From Paenibacillus pabuli NBRC 13638 (GTDB lineage: Bacteria > Bacillota > Bacilli > Paenibacillales > Paenibacillaceae): a DNA stretch of 64,000 nt. Position numbers and translations under genes: made by a program. The notes under the pieces are model-generated. The model was not told where the DNA came from. It saw only the letters and a list, made by a program, of their open reading frames with translations, and searched no databases. Location: the NCBI RefSeq assembly GCF_001514495.1, contig NZ_BCNM01000002.1:186001-250000 (forward strand). Reading direction: 5' to 3'. Within the stretch, counting starts at the first letter, position 1, and each line of letters starts with the position of its first letter. This document shows positions 44,570-53,031 of the stretch, in pieces.

Positions 44570-45433
44570 TTATCCCCACATGCCAATTAGCAATATGCCG
44601 CCAAAAATAACGATCGAACAGAGAATACGCTTTTTCCCCTGCTGCTCTTTCAATAACAAAATACCGAGGAAGGCCGCAAATACCGTCCCCACTTCCCGAA
44701 GCGGGCCCAGTCTCGCCATCGGCGCCTGCTGTAATGCAAATAGAAATAATAAGTACGAACCTGGATTCAGCAGCGCTCCCAGCATAATGGTTGATCGGTT
44801 CTTCTTCCACTCCTGCCGCAGTTGGCGGGAAGCGAGCAGCGCCGGAGTCAATCCGGCAACAAAGCCAATGTTTGTCACTTCAAGTAACGACAGGGGAGAA
44901 AGATGCTCTAGATTCAATTTGTCCACGAACACATAACTGGTTGTACATAACCCTACACATAAGGCCATCAGAACCGGCTTTGATCCTGTTACCCTTGAGC
45001 CAGATTTGCCGTCTCTGCTTCCCACACCACTGAGCACCGTAAATCCTGCAATCATACAGGCAATACCGACCCAACCGAGCATGGACAACGTTTCTCCTAG
45101 AAAAGCAACACCGATCAATGGCACCAACAAGGTGCTCGTTCCCCGCATAATCGGATAAATCTGCGACAAATCACCCAATTCATACGTCTGCGACAGCAGC
45201 CAGGAATACAAGGCTTGCAGCGCCATCGATAACACGAGCAGTGCATAGGCTGGCATGGATAAAGGTTCACGTACCAGCTCAACGATAAGCACAGGCAGCA
45301 GTATGACGGTCGGAATCATCATGATGGACCATAAAAACACACTTTTGTTTAAACTGCGTTTGGTGAACATACTCCAGACCGCGTGAGCCATCCCGGAAGC
45401 GAGCACCAGAACTATAGGTAAAATCATAATCAA
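44570..45433 (-). CDS. EamA/DMT-family membrane transporter
   Basis: 287 residues with about ten hydrophobic segments in two halves, as in drug/metabolite transporters: SQTYELGDLSQIYPIMRGTS and VPLIGVAFLGETLSMLGWVG in the first half, and PLREVGTVFAAFLGILLLKE in the second. The start may be TTG at 45433 (spacing 5 from GAGAGG) or ATG at 45427. Likely an exporter of small metabolites. It follows a metallophosphoesterase on the same strand by 35 bases, so the two form an operon divergent from a DeoR regulator. Confidence 0.9.
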   Translation of the reverse strand: MIMILPIVLVLASGMAHAVWSMFTKRSLNKSVFLWSIMMIPTVILLPVLIVELVREPLSMPAYALLVLSMALQALYSWLLSQTYELGDLSQIYPIMRGTSTLLVPLIGVAFLGETLSMLGWVGIACMIAGFTVLSGVGSRDGKSGSRVTGSKPVLMALCVGLCTTSYVFVDKLNLEHLSPLSLLEVTNIGFVAGLTPALLASRQLRQEWKKNRSTIMLGALLNPGSYLLFLFALQQAPMARLGPLREVGTVFAAFLGILLLKEQQGKKRILCSIVIFGGILLIGMWG

Positions 45434-45468
45434 ACGTTCCTCTCTAATCCCTTGCTCTTCTAAATTCT

Positions 45469-46434
45469 CTACTGTGCCGAAGTGCTCTCTGGTTGATTTT
45501 CTGGCTGTTCCCTCACGACAGATCCGTCTTCCAGTCGAAGCCAGGTATCAAAGCAATGTTGCCCCGCCTGCAATTGAATGACCCGTCCTCCCCGCAGCAT
45601 ACCTTCCCTTCCATATGTACTGTGCCCGCTCGAACGCCCGTAACAGAGACGAATGCCGTGGTAAGTCCCTTGAAAATCATTCACATGATCATGCCCGCAA
45701 AAGGTCCCCATCACATCACCCATCTCCAGCATTGCCGAGAACAGACCCGAGTTCACTTGGGCAGAACAGACAGGTTCGTACTTGCTGCCGTAACAGATCT
45801 GCGTGTCCCACATGGACTGATATTCAGGAATCGGGATATGAAAAAACGCCAGGGCTGGGAGCTTATCCTCGCGGCTGCGGCCGGGATTGACGCGTGTGGA
45901 TTCAGACATCAGCCACTGGATCTGACTCTGCTGAATCCAACCATAACCGGGAATGGACTCGAACTGGGAATAGCTCCCTGAATCGAGTAAATACAACACT
46001 GCCGCCGGACGGCCATCCGCTCCGACAACCTCCAATGTGTAGTTGCCTAGTCCCGCAATCTCACGAGGCCCTGGTTCCGTCACGGTATGCGCATGCTCCT
46101 GAATCACATCCATTAATTTATCGGGGGTAATCCGATTCTCTGTATCATGGTTACCATACACAAAAGCCCACGGAATACCACGCTCTTCCACTACCGACAC
46201 GGCATCCCGGAATGCCTGCTCCGGGTGTTCACATTCCTTATTGCCAGGATCGACCGGACCCGTGTAAATGACATCGCCTGTAAATACAACCAGATCGGGT
46301 TGTTCCGCTTCAATGACCGTTTTCATTAATTGCCGTGTCCGAAGGTCTTCAGGCCGCCCGTCCTTCCAGTGCAGATCGGTAAACTGCACGATTTTGAATG
46401 TTCCATTTCCTTGAAAAGCAAGCTGATGTTTCAC
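45469..46434 (-). CDS. Calcineurin-like metallophosphoesterase
   Basis: 321 residues from a GTG with GGGAGG upstream (MKHQLAFQGNGTFKIVQFTD); an ATG eight codons earlier has no ribosome site. The dimetal site is complete: FTDLHW (DxH), VFTGDVIY (GDxx), FVYGNHDTE (GNHD), FFHIPIPE and FCGHDHVNDF (GHDH). Typical of DUF/PhoD-like or YkuE-type cytoplasmic phosphodiesterases. No signal peptide. Substrate unknown; a phosphorylated sugar would fit its DeoR neighbour. First gene of an operon with the EamA transporter. Confidence 0.92.
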   Translation of the reverse strand: MKHQLAFQGNGTFKIVQFTDLHWKDGRPEDLRTRQLMKTVIEAEQPDLVVFTGDVIYTGPVDPGNKECEHPEQAFRDAVSVVEERGIPWAFVYGNHDTENRITPDKLMDVIQEHAHTVTEPGPREIAGLGNYTLEVVGADGRPAAVLYLLDSGSYSQFESIPGYGWIQQSQIQWLMSESTRVNPGRSREDKLPALAFFHIPIPEYQSMWDTQICYGSKYEPVCSAQVNSGLFSAMLEMGDVMGTFCGHDHVNDFQGTYHGIRLCYGRSSGHSTYGREGMLRGGRVIQLQAGQHCFDTWLRLEDGSVVREQPENQPESTSAQ

Positions 46435-46490
46435 CCTTTTTCCTCCCTGATAATCCATTGCCTATGGACTGATTTTTTAAATGTTGTTTG

Positions 46491-46512
46491 TTGTGGTTTT
46501 TCGTTGTTTTAT
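46491..46512. promoter_or_regulatory. Candidate DeoR-family operator, left site
   Basis: TTGTGGTTTTTCGTTGTTTT plus AT on the plus strand. The reverse complement of 46617-46638 matches it at 19 of 22 positions. The two sites point toward each other, between the metallophosphoesterase and the DeoR gene, as expected for an autoregulated divergent promoter. Confidence 0.65.
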
Positions 46513-46616
46513 ATGATCTTATCGTCACATTATATTACTGTCAATACATATTAAGTACGGAATCCATTCTTCTTCCCCTCTCAAAATTGACAAGATCTTC
46601 TCTCCAACTTAAACTA

Positions 46617-46638
46617 ATAAAACAACAACAATCCACAA
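46617..46638. promoter_or_regulatory. Candidate DeoR-family operator, right site
   Basis: The inverted partner of 46491-46512 (19 of 22 positions match). It lies 56 bases before the DeoR start codon. Centre-to-centre spacing is about 126 bases, near twelve helical turns, so DNA looping by a DeoR tetramer is possible. Confidence 0.65.
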
Positions 46639-46693
46639 TATCTCACAACATAAATATACATTAACCTTGATTAAACTTCAGGAGGCACGACCC

Positions 46694-47464
46694 ATGTCTT
46701 TAACGTATGAAGAACGCAGACATACCATTCTTACCCAGCTTGCTACCCAGGGAAAGGTTCAGGTTCAGGTTTTGGCGGAACTGTTTCAGGTATCGACGGA
46801 AACGATTCGGCGGGATTTGGATCGACTTGAAAAGGAAGGTGAACTACGCAAAGTGTACGGAGGCGCTGTACGTGTACGCTCAGGCATGATTGAAGCCCCT
46901 TTTCAAAAACGTGCGCAGCTTCAACTGAACGAAAAGCAGGCCATTGGCGTGGCAGCCGCCTCTCTGATTGAGGATGGAGAGACTGTAATGTTGGACAACG
47001 GTACAACAACGCTGGAGATCATCCGACAGTTGCGACATCGGTCTCAGGTGACCGTCATTACCAACTCCGTGCCCATTCTTGCCTGTGCACTAGAGGAGTT
47101 TGCAGGCAAAATCATTTTTGCCGGAGGAGAAGTCACCCCGGTCATACAAGCCTCTACCGGACCCATGGCTCATGAATTGCTGAGTCAATTCAAAGTCAAC
47201 AAGGCGTTCATCTCAGCAGGCGGCGTATCGTTAACGGATGGGATCACCGATTATGTGCTGGAAGAGGCACTCATCTCCCGCAAAATGATGGAACGTGCCG
47301 AAGAAGCCATTTTGGTTGCTGATCACACCAAGTTTGGACGCTCCACCTTTGCACAGATTGCTCCTTTAAATCAAATATCAATGGTGATCACAGATGCTGG
47401 CTGTCCTAGAGAATGGGTAAAGACTCTGCACCAAATGGAAATCGAAATGGTTCACAGTATTTGA
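46694..47464 (+). CDS. DeoR/GlpR-family transcriptional regulator
   Basis: 256 residues from the ATG with AGGAGG 9 bases upstream. The winged-helix HTH covers residues 6-60 (LAELFQVSTETIRRDLDRLE, GELRKVYGGA), followed by the sugar-phosphate-binding DeoRC domain (DGETVMLDNGTTTLEIIRQL, ITNSVPILACAL, LVADHTKFGRSTF). Such repressors respond to phosphorylated sugars. It is divergent from the metallophosphoesterase-EamA operon, and a pair of inverted operator-like sequences lies between them. No sugar-kinase gene sits nearby, so the inducer is unclear. Confidence 0.93.
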   Translation: MSLTYEERRHTILTQLATQGKVQVQVLAELFQVSTETIRRDLDRLEKEGELRKVYGGAVRVRSGMIEAPFQKRAQLQLNEKQAIGVAAASLIEDGETVMLDNGTTTLEIIRQLRHRSQVTVITNSVPILACALEEFAGKIIFAGGEVTPVIQASTGPMAHELLSQFKVNKAFISAGGVSLTDGITDYVLEEALISRKMMERAEEAILVADHTKFGRSTFAQIAPLNQISMVITDAGCPREWVKTLHQMEIEMVHSI

Positions 47465-47494
47465 CAATGTGGACCCTTTTCTATACTTTGGTAA

Positions 47495-47513
47495 TATAAT
47501 GATCGTTCTATCT
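47495..47513 (+). promoter_or_regulatory. TetR operator/promoter box, copy 1
   Basis: TATAATGATCGTTCTATCT is a perfect 19-base copy of 48124-48142. It includes a consensus -10 hexamer TATAAT and lies 27 bases before the TetR start codon. It probably combines the -10 element and the repressor-binding site. Confidence 0.7.
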
Positions 47514-47539
47514 TATTTGAAAGGAGAGTATGACTCCTA

Positions 47540-48070
47540 ATGAGCAGCAAAAAGGAAATGCTGTTGAACGTGGCAGAGGAATTATTCTACCTCCACGGAT
47601 TCCATTCCATCGGCTTGAAGCGAATTATCACCGATGCAGGAATTGCCATCATGACATTATATAATCACTTTGACTCCAAAGATGAACTCATTGTTGAAGT
47701 ACTTCGGCGGCGCGAACAGCGTTATCTGGAACAGCTGCGGCAATATGCCGACAATAAAGCGCAGCCCGTTTTCGTCAATCTGGCGGAAGGACATGCACGC
47801 TGGCTGATGGAGCATGAGTCAAGGGGATGTTTGTTTTTGCGTGCGAAGGAAGAATTTGGCGGAGATACAAACCACGTGATTGTGCAAACCGTCAATGCGC
47901 ACAAAAAACATGTAATCACCTTGATCAAAAAATTGGATCCCTCCGCAAGTGACCGTTCTCTGTTGCAATTTGTCCTGCTGCTGGAGGGTTCCACCGCACT
48001 CGCTGAGACAGAAAATGTAAATAGCGTGTGTCGGGAACTTATCCACATGACGCAAAATAGTTTCAAGTAG
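47540..48070 (+). CDS. TetR/AcrR-family regulator
   Basis: 176 residues. The TetR HTH is LNVAEELFYLHGFHSIGLKR then GIAIMTLYNHFDSKDELIVE (YxxFxsKxeL). The C-terminal domain is of the AcrR/YxaF type with SRGCLFLRAKEEFG. It carries AAAGGAG upstream. The MFS transporter directly downstream has the same 19-base promoter/operator box, so the protein probably represses itself and the pump. A terminator separates the two genes, so they are separate transcripts. Confidence 0.92.
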   Translation: MSSKKEMLLNVAEELFYLHGFHSIGLKRIITDAGIAIMTLYNHFDSKDELIVEVLRRREQRYLEQLRQYADNKAQPVFVNLAEGHARWLMEHESRGCLFLRAKEEFGGDTNHVIVQTVNAHKKHVITLIKKLDPSASDRSLLQFVLLLEGSTALAETENVNSVCRELIHMTQNSFK

Positions 48071-48081
48071 TCCAACATCGG

Positions 48082-48110
48082 GTGAGTTAGTAGTTCAACT
48101 CACTTTTTTT
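48082..48110 (+). terminator. Terminator of the TetR gene
   Basis: GTGAGTT (48082-48088) pairs with AACTCAC (48097-48103), followed by seven T. Confidence 0.88.
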
Positions 48111-48123
48111 ATTTACAAGAAAT

Positions 48124-48142
48124 TATAATGATCGTTCTATCT
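48124..48142 (+). promoter_or_regulatory. TetR operator/promoter box, copy 2
   Basis: Identical to 47495-47513 over 19 bases and located 17 bases before the MFS transporter start. The second copy of a TATAAT-plus-operator box argues for common regulation by the TetR protein. Confidence 0.7.
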
Positions 48143-48159
48143 AAAAGGCGGTGGATTTG

Positions 48160-49266
48160 ATGAAAAAAATTATTTTTCCAGGGATTGCCCTTATCGCTGT
48201 ATGTTATGCATTCGGGAGATTCAGCTATGGTCTGTTTATGCCGGAAATTTCGGAGTCACTTCAACTGAACGATGCCCAGTCCGGAGCAATCAACTCTGCA
48301 ACCTACATTGCGTACTGTCTGTCCTTGCTCAGTGCTCCACTGATTATTAATCGCATTGGGCACTACCATGTTATTCAACTAGCGGGCGTTAGTGCTGTGC
48401 TCGGTTTATTGGGCATTGCCTTGTCTCCAAACGCATTTATTCTCACGTTAAGCGTATTTCTCGCCGGATTAAGTACAGGCTTGGCCTCTCCTGCATTAGG
48501 TAACACCGTCTATGCCGAGCTTACACCTGAGCAGCAGGCCAGGGGGAACAGCTGGATTAACACAGGTACCAGCTTTGGCATTATAGTTTCAGGTCCAATC
48601 TACTGGCTGTTCACTGAATATTGGCGGTTAACTTATGTCTTCTTCGCTGTTCTCGGTGTTGTGGTGGTGTTATGGAATAGACGCGTTATTTCCACACGCA
48701 AAACGGAGCCCTGCACCAAGTCCCTCTGGGCATGCATGAAGCCGACCAGACCCGGTATGGCTCTGCTCATGGCTTCCCTTCTGACAGGCATCAGTTCTGC
48801 GATCTATTGGACTTTTGCCCGGAACTTTCTCACGGACGAAAAAGGGGCCTCCGATTCGGAAGCCGTACTGTTCTGGATTGTGATGGGGGTTATGGGGATT
48901 CTCGGCGGGTGTGCTGGCCGGATTATTGATCGTATCGGGATGGGATGGTCCTATCGAATGGGCATTCTGCTATTGGCTGCTTCGCTCGGCGTTATCCTTC
49001 TTCCATCGATGACCGCCAGCCTGGTCTCAGCCGTCATGTTTGGCAGCACCTATATTTTTCTGACCAGTGTATTCATCGTGTGGGCGACCAGACTATTTCG
49101 TCCTAATACGTCCATCGGGATCAGCCTTGCTTTTCTCGCGCTTGGTGCGGGGCAGTTCCTGGGTTCATCCATAGCAGGCTACACTATTGAAATGTTTTCC
49201 AACACGACAGCTTTTCTGGCCTTTGCCGTACTGGGTCTGTTCGGTTTGCTTATTCGGGTGAAATAG
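48160..49266 (+). CDS. Major facilitator superfamily transporter
   Basis: 368 residues with about 11-12 hydrophobic segments. The opening FPGIALIAVCYAFGRFSYGL and FMPEISESLQLNDAQSGAIN, and the ATYIAYCLSLLSAPLIINRI loop, match the YbfB/CynX-like group of MFS. Start at the ATG with AAGGCGG upstream; an in-frame GTG three codons earlier would overlap the ribosome site. The gene carries its own copy of the TetR box, so an efflux pump induced by a TetR ligand is likely. Substrate unknown. Confidence 0.9.
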   Translation: MKKIIFPGIALIAVCYAFGRFSYGLFMPEISESLQLNDAQSGAINSATYIAYCLSLLSAPLIINRIGHYHVIQLAGVSAVLGLLGIALSPNAFILTLSVFLAGLSTGLASPALGNTVYAELTPEQQARGNSWINTGTSFGIIVSGPIYWLFTEYWRLTYVFFAVLGVVVVLWNRRVISTRKTEPCTKSLWACMKPTRPGMALLMASLLTGISSAIYWTFARNFLTDEKGASDSEAVLFWIVMGVMGILGGCAGRIIDRIGMGWSYRMGILLLAASLGVILLPSMTASLVSAVMFGSTYIFLTSVFIVWATRLFRPNTSIGISLAFLALGAGQFLGSSIAGYTIEMFSNTTAFLAFAVLGLFGLLIRVK

Positions 49267-49300
49267 CAGAGTCTTATTCTATAAACAAGCAGACTATAGA

Positions 49301-50422
49301 CTATAGATCTGCTGCGCATCGGAATCCGATGTGTCCAGTAGATGTATCAGGCGTGTTGGGAATTCTCGCAGCCACCCTATAGCGATTGCAGTAGGAACGG
49401 TGGCATAGATAGGAACCCCCTTTTAACACTTTGCGATCATCACTAAGAGATCGTTCAGTGTCAGTGCCCGCAGACTTCTCGTGATCTGTAACGTAGCTGT
49501 CTGCGCACCACTCCCACACATTGCCTGACATATTGTATAGTCCGTATGCATTGGGAGGAAACGATTGGGATGGAGCTGTACCTGCATAACCGTCGGCAGC
49601 ATTATTTTTCGTTGGAAATACCCCCTGCCAGATGTTGCAATAGTGCTGTCCATCCGGTCTTAACGTATCGCCCCAGGGATATTTTTTCTGAATCAGGCCA
49701 CCCCGGGCTGCGTATTCCCATTCGGCTTCTGTAGGCAGTCGTTTACCCGCCCAACGGCAATAGGCATTGGCATCATTCCATGAGATATGAAGAACCGGAT
49801 GATCAGAGCGATCGTTCACATTCGAATCGGGTCCTTCGGGATGAGCCCAGTCCGCACCTTCAACAACCCACCACCAGGGTGTCTGTTGTACCACGGTTCG
49901 AACCTGAGTCGCCGTTTTCGGAGAAACGAACAGATGAAAAACAAAAGTCCAGCCAAACCGCTCCGCCTCAGTCTGATACCCCGTCTCACGTACAAACTGT
50001 GCAAATTCCGCATTGGTTACCGTACAAGCGTCCAAATAAAAGGAGTTCACCTGAACTTCCCTGACGGGGCCTTCCCCGTCGGCGGCAAAAGCTTCAGGAT
50101 CATTCGTGCCCATCAGGAAACGTCCACCTTCAATACGTATGCTTTCTTTCTTCTCTGCTCTATTGGTTAGAGCTATCTTGAAATCCGCTGTATAACGGGT
50201 ATGACTGGATGGCTTGTCCTCAACAGCCTCTACCGATGCAGCCGTTTCCAACAGCAGACCCTTTTCCTTCAGCTTGCCTTCCCGGCTTGCCGCGCAGCAG
50301 CAGGAAGGTTTCTTTGGCAGCTGTTCATGCATCTCAAGCATCCCCTTCCATGGGTAGGTATAAGAATCGTTCTCCCTATTGTACACGGCAGGGCGGGGAT
50401 TGGGATACGATTGTGTTGTCAT
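49301..50422 (-). CDS. Formylglycine-generating enzyme (SUMF1/FGE family)
   Basis: 373 residues from the ATG with AGGAG upstream. The FGE domain spans about residues 70-373: GGRFLMGTNDPEAFAADGEG, FYLDACTVTNAEFAQFV, LPTEAEWEYAARGG, YGLYNMSGNVWEWCADSY and GGSYLCHRSYCNRYRVAAR, which retains both active-site cysteines (SYLCxxSYC). Oxidises a cysteine in CxPxR-type targets to formylglycine. The N-terminal extension is unusual and holds SCCCAASREGK, a Cys cluster. No sulfatase is in the window. Overlaps, or nearly abuts, the 181-residue gene upstream. Confidence 0.93.
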   Translation of the reverse strand: MTTQSYPNPRPAVYNRENDSYTYPWKGMLEMHEQLPKKPSCCCAASREGKLKEKGLLLETAASVEAVEDKPSSHTRYTADFKIALTNRAEKKESIRIEGGRFLMGTNDPEAFAADGEGPVREVQVNSFYLDACTVTNAEFAQFVRETGYQTEAERFGWTFVFHLFVSPKTATQVRTVVQQTPWWWVVEGADWAHPEGPDSNVNDRSDHPVLHISWNDANAYCRWAGKRLPTEAEWEYAARGGLIQKKYPWGDTLRPDGQHYCNIWQGVFPTKNNAADGYAGTAPSQSFPPNAYGLYNMSGNVWEWCADSYVTDHEKSAGTDTERSLSDDRKVLKGGSYLCHRSYCNRYRVAARIPNTPDTSTGHIGFRCAADL

Positions 50423-50451
50423 TCCTTCTCCTACTTTTTTGAAAATTTCAT

Positions 50452-50997
50452 TCAATCACGGTAACGATATGGCCTGATCATTTTCTCGTTCCAAACCTGT
50501 ACTTCGATATAACGCTCCGGGCCGAGCTCACCCTGTCCATTCCATTCCTGAGGCCATCCATAGGATTGAATAACGTCCATAATTTCATCTTTGGTGTAGA
50601 CCTGCTTACGGTAGGGTTTATCATCCATATAGCGCATCGTTGGAAACAAATCGCCGTAGGTAAAACTTACGGAATTAGCAGGCAGATCCTCCCATGAGAT
50701 CGTGACCCAATCAGGTTCGGTATACCATGATTCCAACCAAGCACATGCACCCAGGGTCATAAAGTGAGGATAACGGTTGGTCGGTTTCCCACCTTTGGCA
50801 ATAAACTGCTCGTATGCTTTCTGCTCAAGCGCTCTGCGAATCATCATGTAATCCGCTGATCGCTGACTGGCAAAATTCCGGCCTTCCTGCCGGATATGCT
50901 GCGCAACGACTTCTGCGTCCTGTTCGGACAGACTGGAGAGATTTCGGAATGGTCCAACACTTTTTTCAAAATAATGATACGCGTTCAGGTCTGTCAT
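50452..50997 (-). CDS. Hypothetical protein paired with the FGE gene
   Basis: 181 residues, not recognised. It is soluble, aromatic-rich and without cysteine motifs: AYHYFEKSVGPFRNLSSLSE, ADYMMIRRALEQKAYEQFIA, PHFMTLGACAWLESWYTEPD and YGWPQEWNGQGELGPERYIE. GAGGCGAG lies upstream of the ATG. Its stop is 29 bases before the FGE start, so the two are an operon; it does not look like a sulfatase or a CxPxR substrate. Function unknown. Confidence 0.8.
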   Translation of the reverse strand: MTDLNAYHYFEKSVGPFRNLSSLSEQDAEVVAQHIRQEGRNFASQRSADYMMIRRALEQKAYEQFIAKGGKPTNRYPHFMTLGACAWLESWYTEPDWVTISWEDLPANSVSFTYGDLFPTMRYMDDKPYRKQVYTKDEIMDVIQSYGWPQEWNGQGELGPERYIEVQVWNEKMIRPYRYRD

Positions 50998-51117
50998 TCG
51001 AAACTCGCCTCGCCTCTTGAATGATAGATACGAAAAAAGGAACAGCCTGCCAACCTTCGGACTGCCCCATGCTATTTTCTATGCAAATTGAATCAACTTT
51101 ATAAAGTGGGATATTTA

Positions 51118-52230
51118 TCAATAGGTAGGCGCAGGTAATTCATCAATTTTAATACGAAGTAAACTATAGGGTTTTTGTCTCAGGTCTTTTCCATAATGAA
51201 ATCTTGCCTGCCTATGTAATTGATTCACAATTACATATAAGTATTGATCCGGACCAATAGAAAAAGTATCCGGCCATAAAATTCTCGGATCATGTGCGAT
51301 GGTTTCCATTACTCCATTCGGCAATATCTTTCGAATACTATCGTTTTCATAATCTCCAGCATAAACGTTTCCTTTTGCATCCGTTATCATTCCATCAGAT
51401 GCACCTTTTTCTCCCCAATACTGCACAAGATCACTTAACTTGAAATCCGGTATCGTTCTGTCTCTTAACGATTCTGTTGAGATCGAGTATAGCTGGCGAC
51501 TGGTTAATGGACAATAGAATAACATTTTTCCATCAGGGGAAATGGCTATCCCATCAGAGGCCAATCGAAAGGGAGATGTCGAACCATCCGCGTTTCGATT
51601 CATCAAAATTTGACCTTCCACTTTCGGCACAAAATACGGATCGGGTGAGGTTGAGCTTGCTCCATGCAACCGTCTATACGCATTTCCGTTTTCTAAATTT
51701 ACGACGATAATAGCGCCTGGACCATTGGAAGAAGAATCCGTTATATATGCGTAACCTGCTTTTCCTACACGAAAGTCAAATCGGACATCATTCAGATACG
51801 TTGTCGGCAAGACTACATCATCTGCAAATGTATATACTTTTTTTATTGTATTTGTTTCTAAATCTACCGCGACTAATTTTGCCCCTCCTTTAATTGGCTC
51901 AGAAAAATTTGGTGCAGCCGTGTCCAGTACCCACAGGGTTCCCCTTCCATCTGCAACAACACTTTGGACACTGATGAAGGACATAACGATATTCAATGGG
52001 TTGATCAAATTCGTTTCTACATTAGGATAAGGTTGCATCTGACCCTCAACAATTTCCGCTACCGTAAATCTAACGTCATCTCCCCATTTTGGAAAGCAAA
52101 TAAAGATACGCCCGGTTTCGGATACACTAACGCCTGTAGGCATAGCCCCATAAAATGAATAAACGAGTTCTAACTTACCGAAATATTCTTCCATAGGTAA
52201 CATAGGTTGTATGATGTCCTCCCCAAACAT
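51118..52230 (-). CDS. Major royal jelly / L-dopachrome tautomerase-related beta-propeller protein
   Basis: 370 residues with repeated beta-blades: PTGVSVSETGRIFICFPKWG, VVADGRGTLWVLDTAAPNFS, YITDSSSNGPGAIIVVNLEN, DGIAISPDGKMLFYCPLTS, GMITDAKGNVYAGDYENDSI and FSIGPDQYLYVIVNQLHRQA. The pattern fits the MRJP/yellow family (SMP-30-like calcium-dependent hydrolases). No signal peptide. The start is uncertain: ATG at 52230 has a poor ribosome site, while ATG at 52203 (MLPMEEYFG) has GGGGAGG too far upstream. Lies alone. Confidence 0.85.
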   Translation of the reverse strand: MFGEDIIQPMLPMEEYFGKLELVYSFYGAMPTGVSVSETGRIFICFPKWGDDVRFTVAEIVEGQMQPYPNVETNLINPLNIVMSFISVQSVVADGRGTLWVLDTAAPNFSEPIKGGAKLVAVDLETNTIKKVYTFADDVVLPTTYLNDVRFDFRVGKAGYAYITDSSSNGPGAIIVVNLENGNAYRRLHGASSTSPDPYFVPKVEGQILMNRNADGSTSPFRLASDGIAISPDGKMLFYCPLTSRQLYSISTESLRDRTIPDFKLSDLVQYWGEKGASDGMITDAKGNVYAGDYENDSIRKILPNGVMETIAHDPRILWPDTFSIGPDQYLYVIVNQLHRQARFHYGKDLRQKPYSLLRIKIDELPAPTY

Positions 52231-52366
52231 ATTTGAATAGATATTACCTATAATATGTTCAAGACATTTTCTAATACCTGGCTCTTAATTAATCTTTATC
52301 TAACCGAAACATCTCCGGCAACCATTTCAGTATAAGATTCGATGCATTGGAAAATCTAACGTTGAT

Positions 52367-52386
52367 GAAAAAGGAGGTGATCCTTT
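52367..52386 (+). promoter_or_regulatory. Maximal Shine-Dalgarno in a small hairpin, spore coat operon
   Basis: AAGGAGGTGATCC (52371-52383) is complementary to the whole 3' end of 16S rRNA. AAAGGA (52370-52375) can pair with TCCTTT (52381-52386), so the site also folds on itself with a GGTGA loop. The ATG of the first coat gene lies 7 bases after the 13-base duplex. Confidence 0.75.
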
Positions 52387-52390
52387 CTAA

Positions 52391-52633
52391 ATGACTAATC
52401 CAACGCTTGCCCCGCACGAATCGATGGAACTGCATGAAGCGTTAAACTTCAAAACGCTCTGCCTCGCTAAGTCGAAACTTATGCAAGGCCTGGTCTTTGA
52501 CCAAGAGCTAAAAGCCTTAATGCAGAAAGACGTAACTCAATCCATACAACAGATCGCCGAGCTGCAAGCAAAATATGCAAGAGCTCCTTTCCAAGCACCC
52601 GTTCCGAATAATCCGACACCTATAACACATTAA
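52391..52633 (+). CDS. Small spore coat protein of the YraD/YraG type (paralogue A)
   Basis: 80 residues: [20 protein letters not shown] and [20 protein letters not shown] are CotF-group segments. In Bacillus the yraD-yraE-adhB-yraF-yraG cluster has exactly this content of small coat proteins around an alcohol dehydrogenase. The downstream paralogue at 54196-54396 is clearly related (shared ELHE/EVHE, FKTxCxxKSKxMQxLV). It is probably made in the mother cell during sporulation. First gene of the operon. Confidence 0.85.
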   Translation: MTNPTLAPHESMELHEALNFKTLCLAKSKLMQGLVFDQELKALMQKDVTQSIQQIAELQAKYARAPFQAPVPNNPTPITH

Positions 52634-52644
52634 GGGGAACTCAG

Positions 52645-53031
52645 ATGAATACCGATTATTTAGACCCGATTAATTCATTAAATATGCCGGAAATGGCTGA
52701 TATGACTTTTGCCATGGACTTCCTTCTTCGTGCCAAGGAGGGTGTGCGTAATTTGTCCATCGCCCTGACGGAAACGGCTTCACCGGATGTAAGAGCCCTG
52801 CTGCATAATCATCTTAAGCAGGGGATTGCCATGCACCAAGAAATCACGGAGCTCATGATTCGCAAAAAATGGTTCCATCCTTATGAGCTGAACGAACAGT
52901 ACCAACTCGACCAACTTTCGGCGAAAAATACGGTGATGATCGGGCAGATGAATTTGTTCCCGGATGATACGTCACGTAAAGGGATGTTTGATCGGACCCC
53001 AGATGAACATATGGGAGGACATAAAGCATGA
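52645..53031 (+). CDS. CotF-family spore coat protein (paralogue B)
   Basis: 128 residues. CotF pattern [55 protein letters not shown]. It resembles YraF/CotF-like coat proteins and the paralogue at 54408-54704. The C-terminal tail ([15 protein letters not shown]) is extra. Its stop overlaps the adh start by four bases (ATGA), so it is coupled to the dehydrogenase. Confidence 0.88.
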   Translation: MNTDYLDPINSLNMPEMADMTFAMDFLLRAKEGVRNLSIALTETASPDVRALLHNHLKQGIAMHQEITELMIRKKWFHPYELNEQYQLDQLSAKNTVMIGQMNLFPDDTSRKGMFDRTPDEHMGGHKA

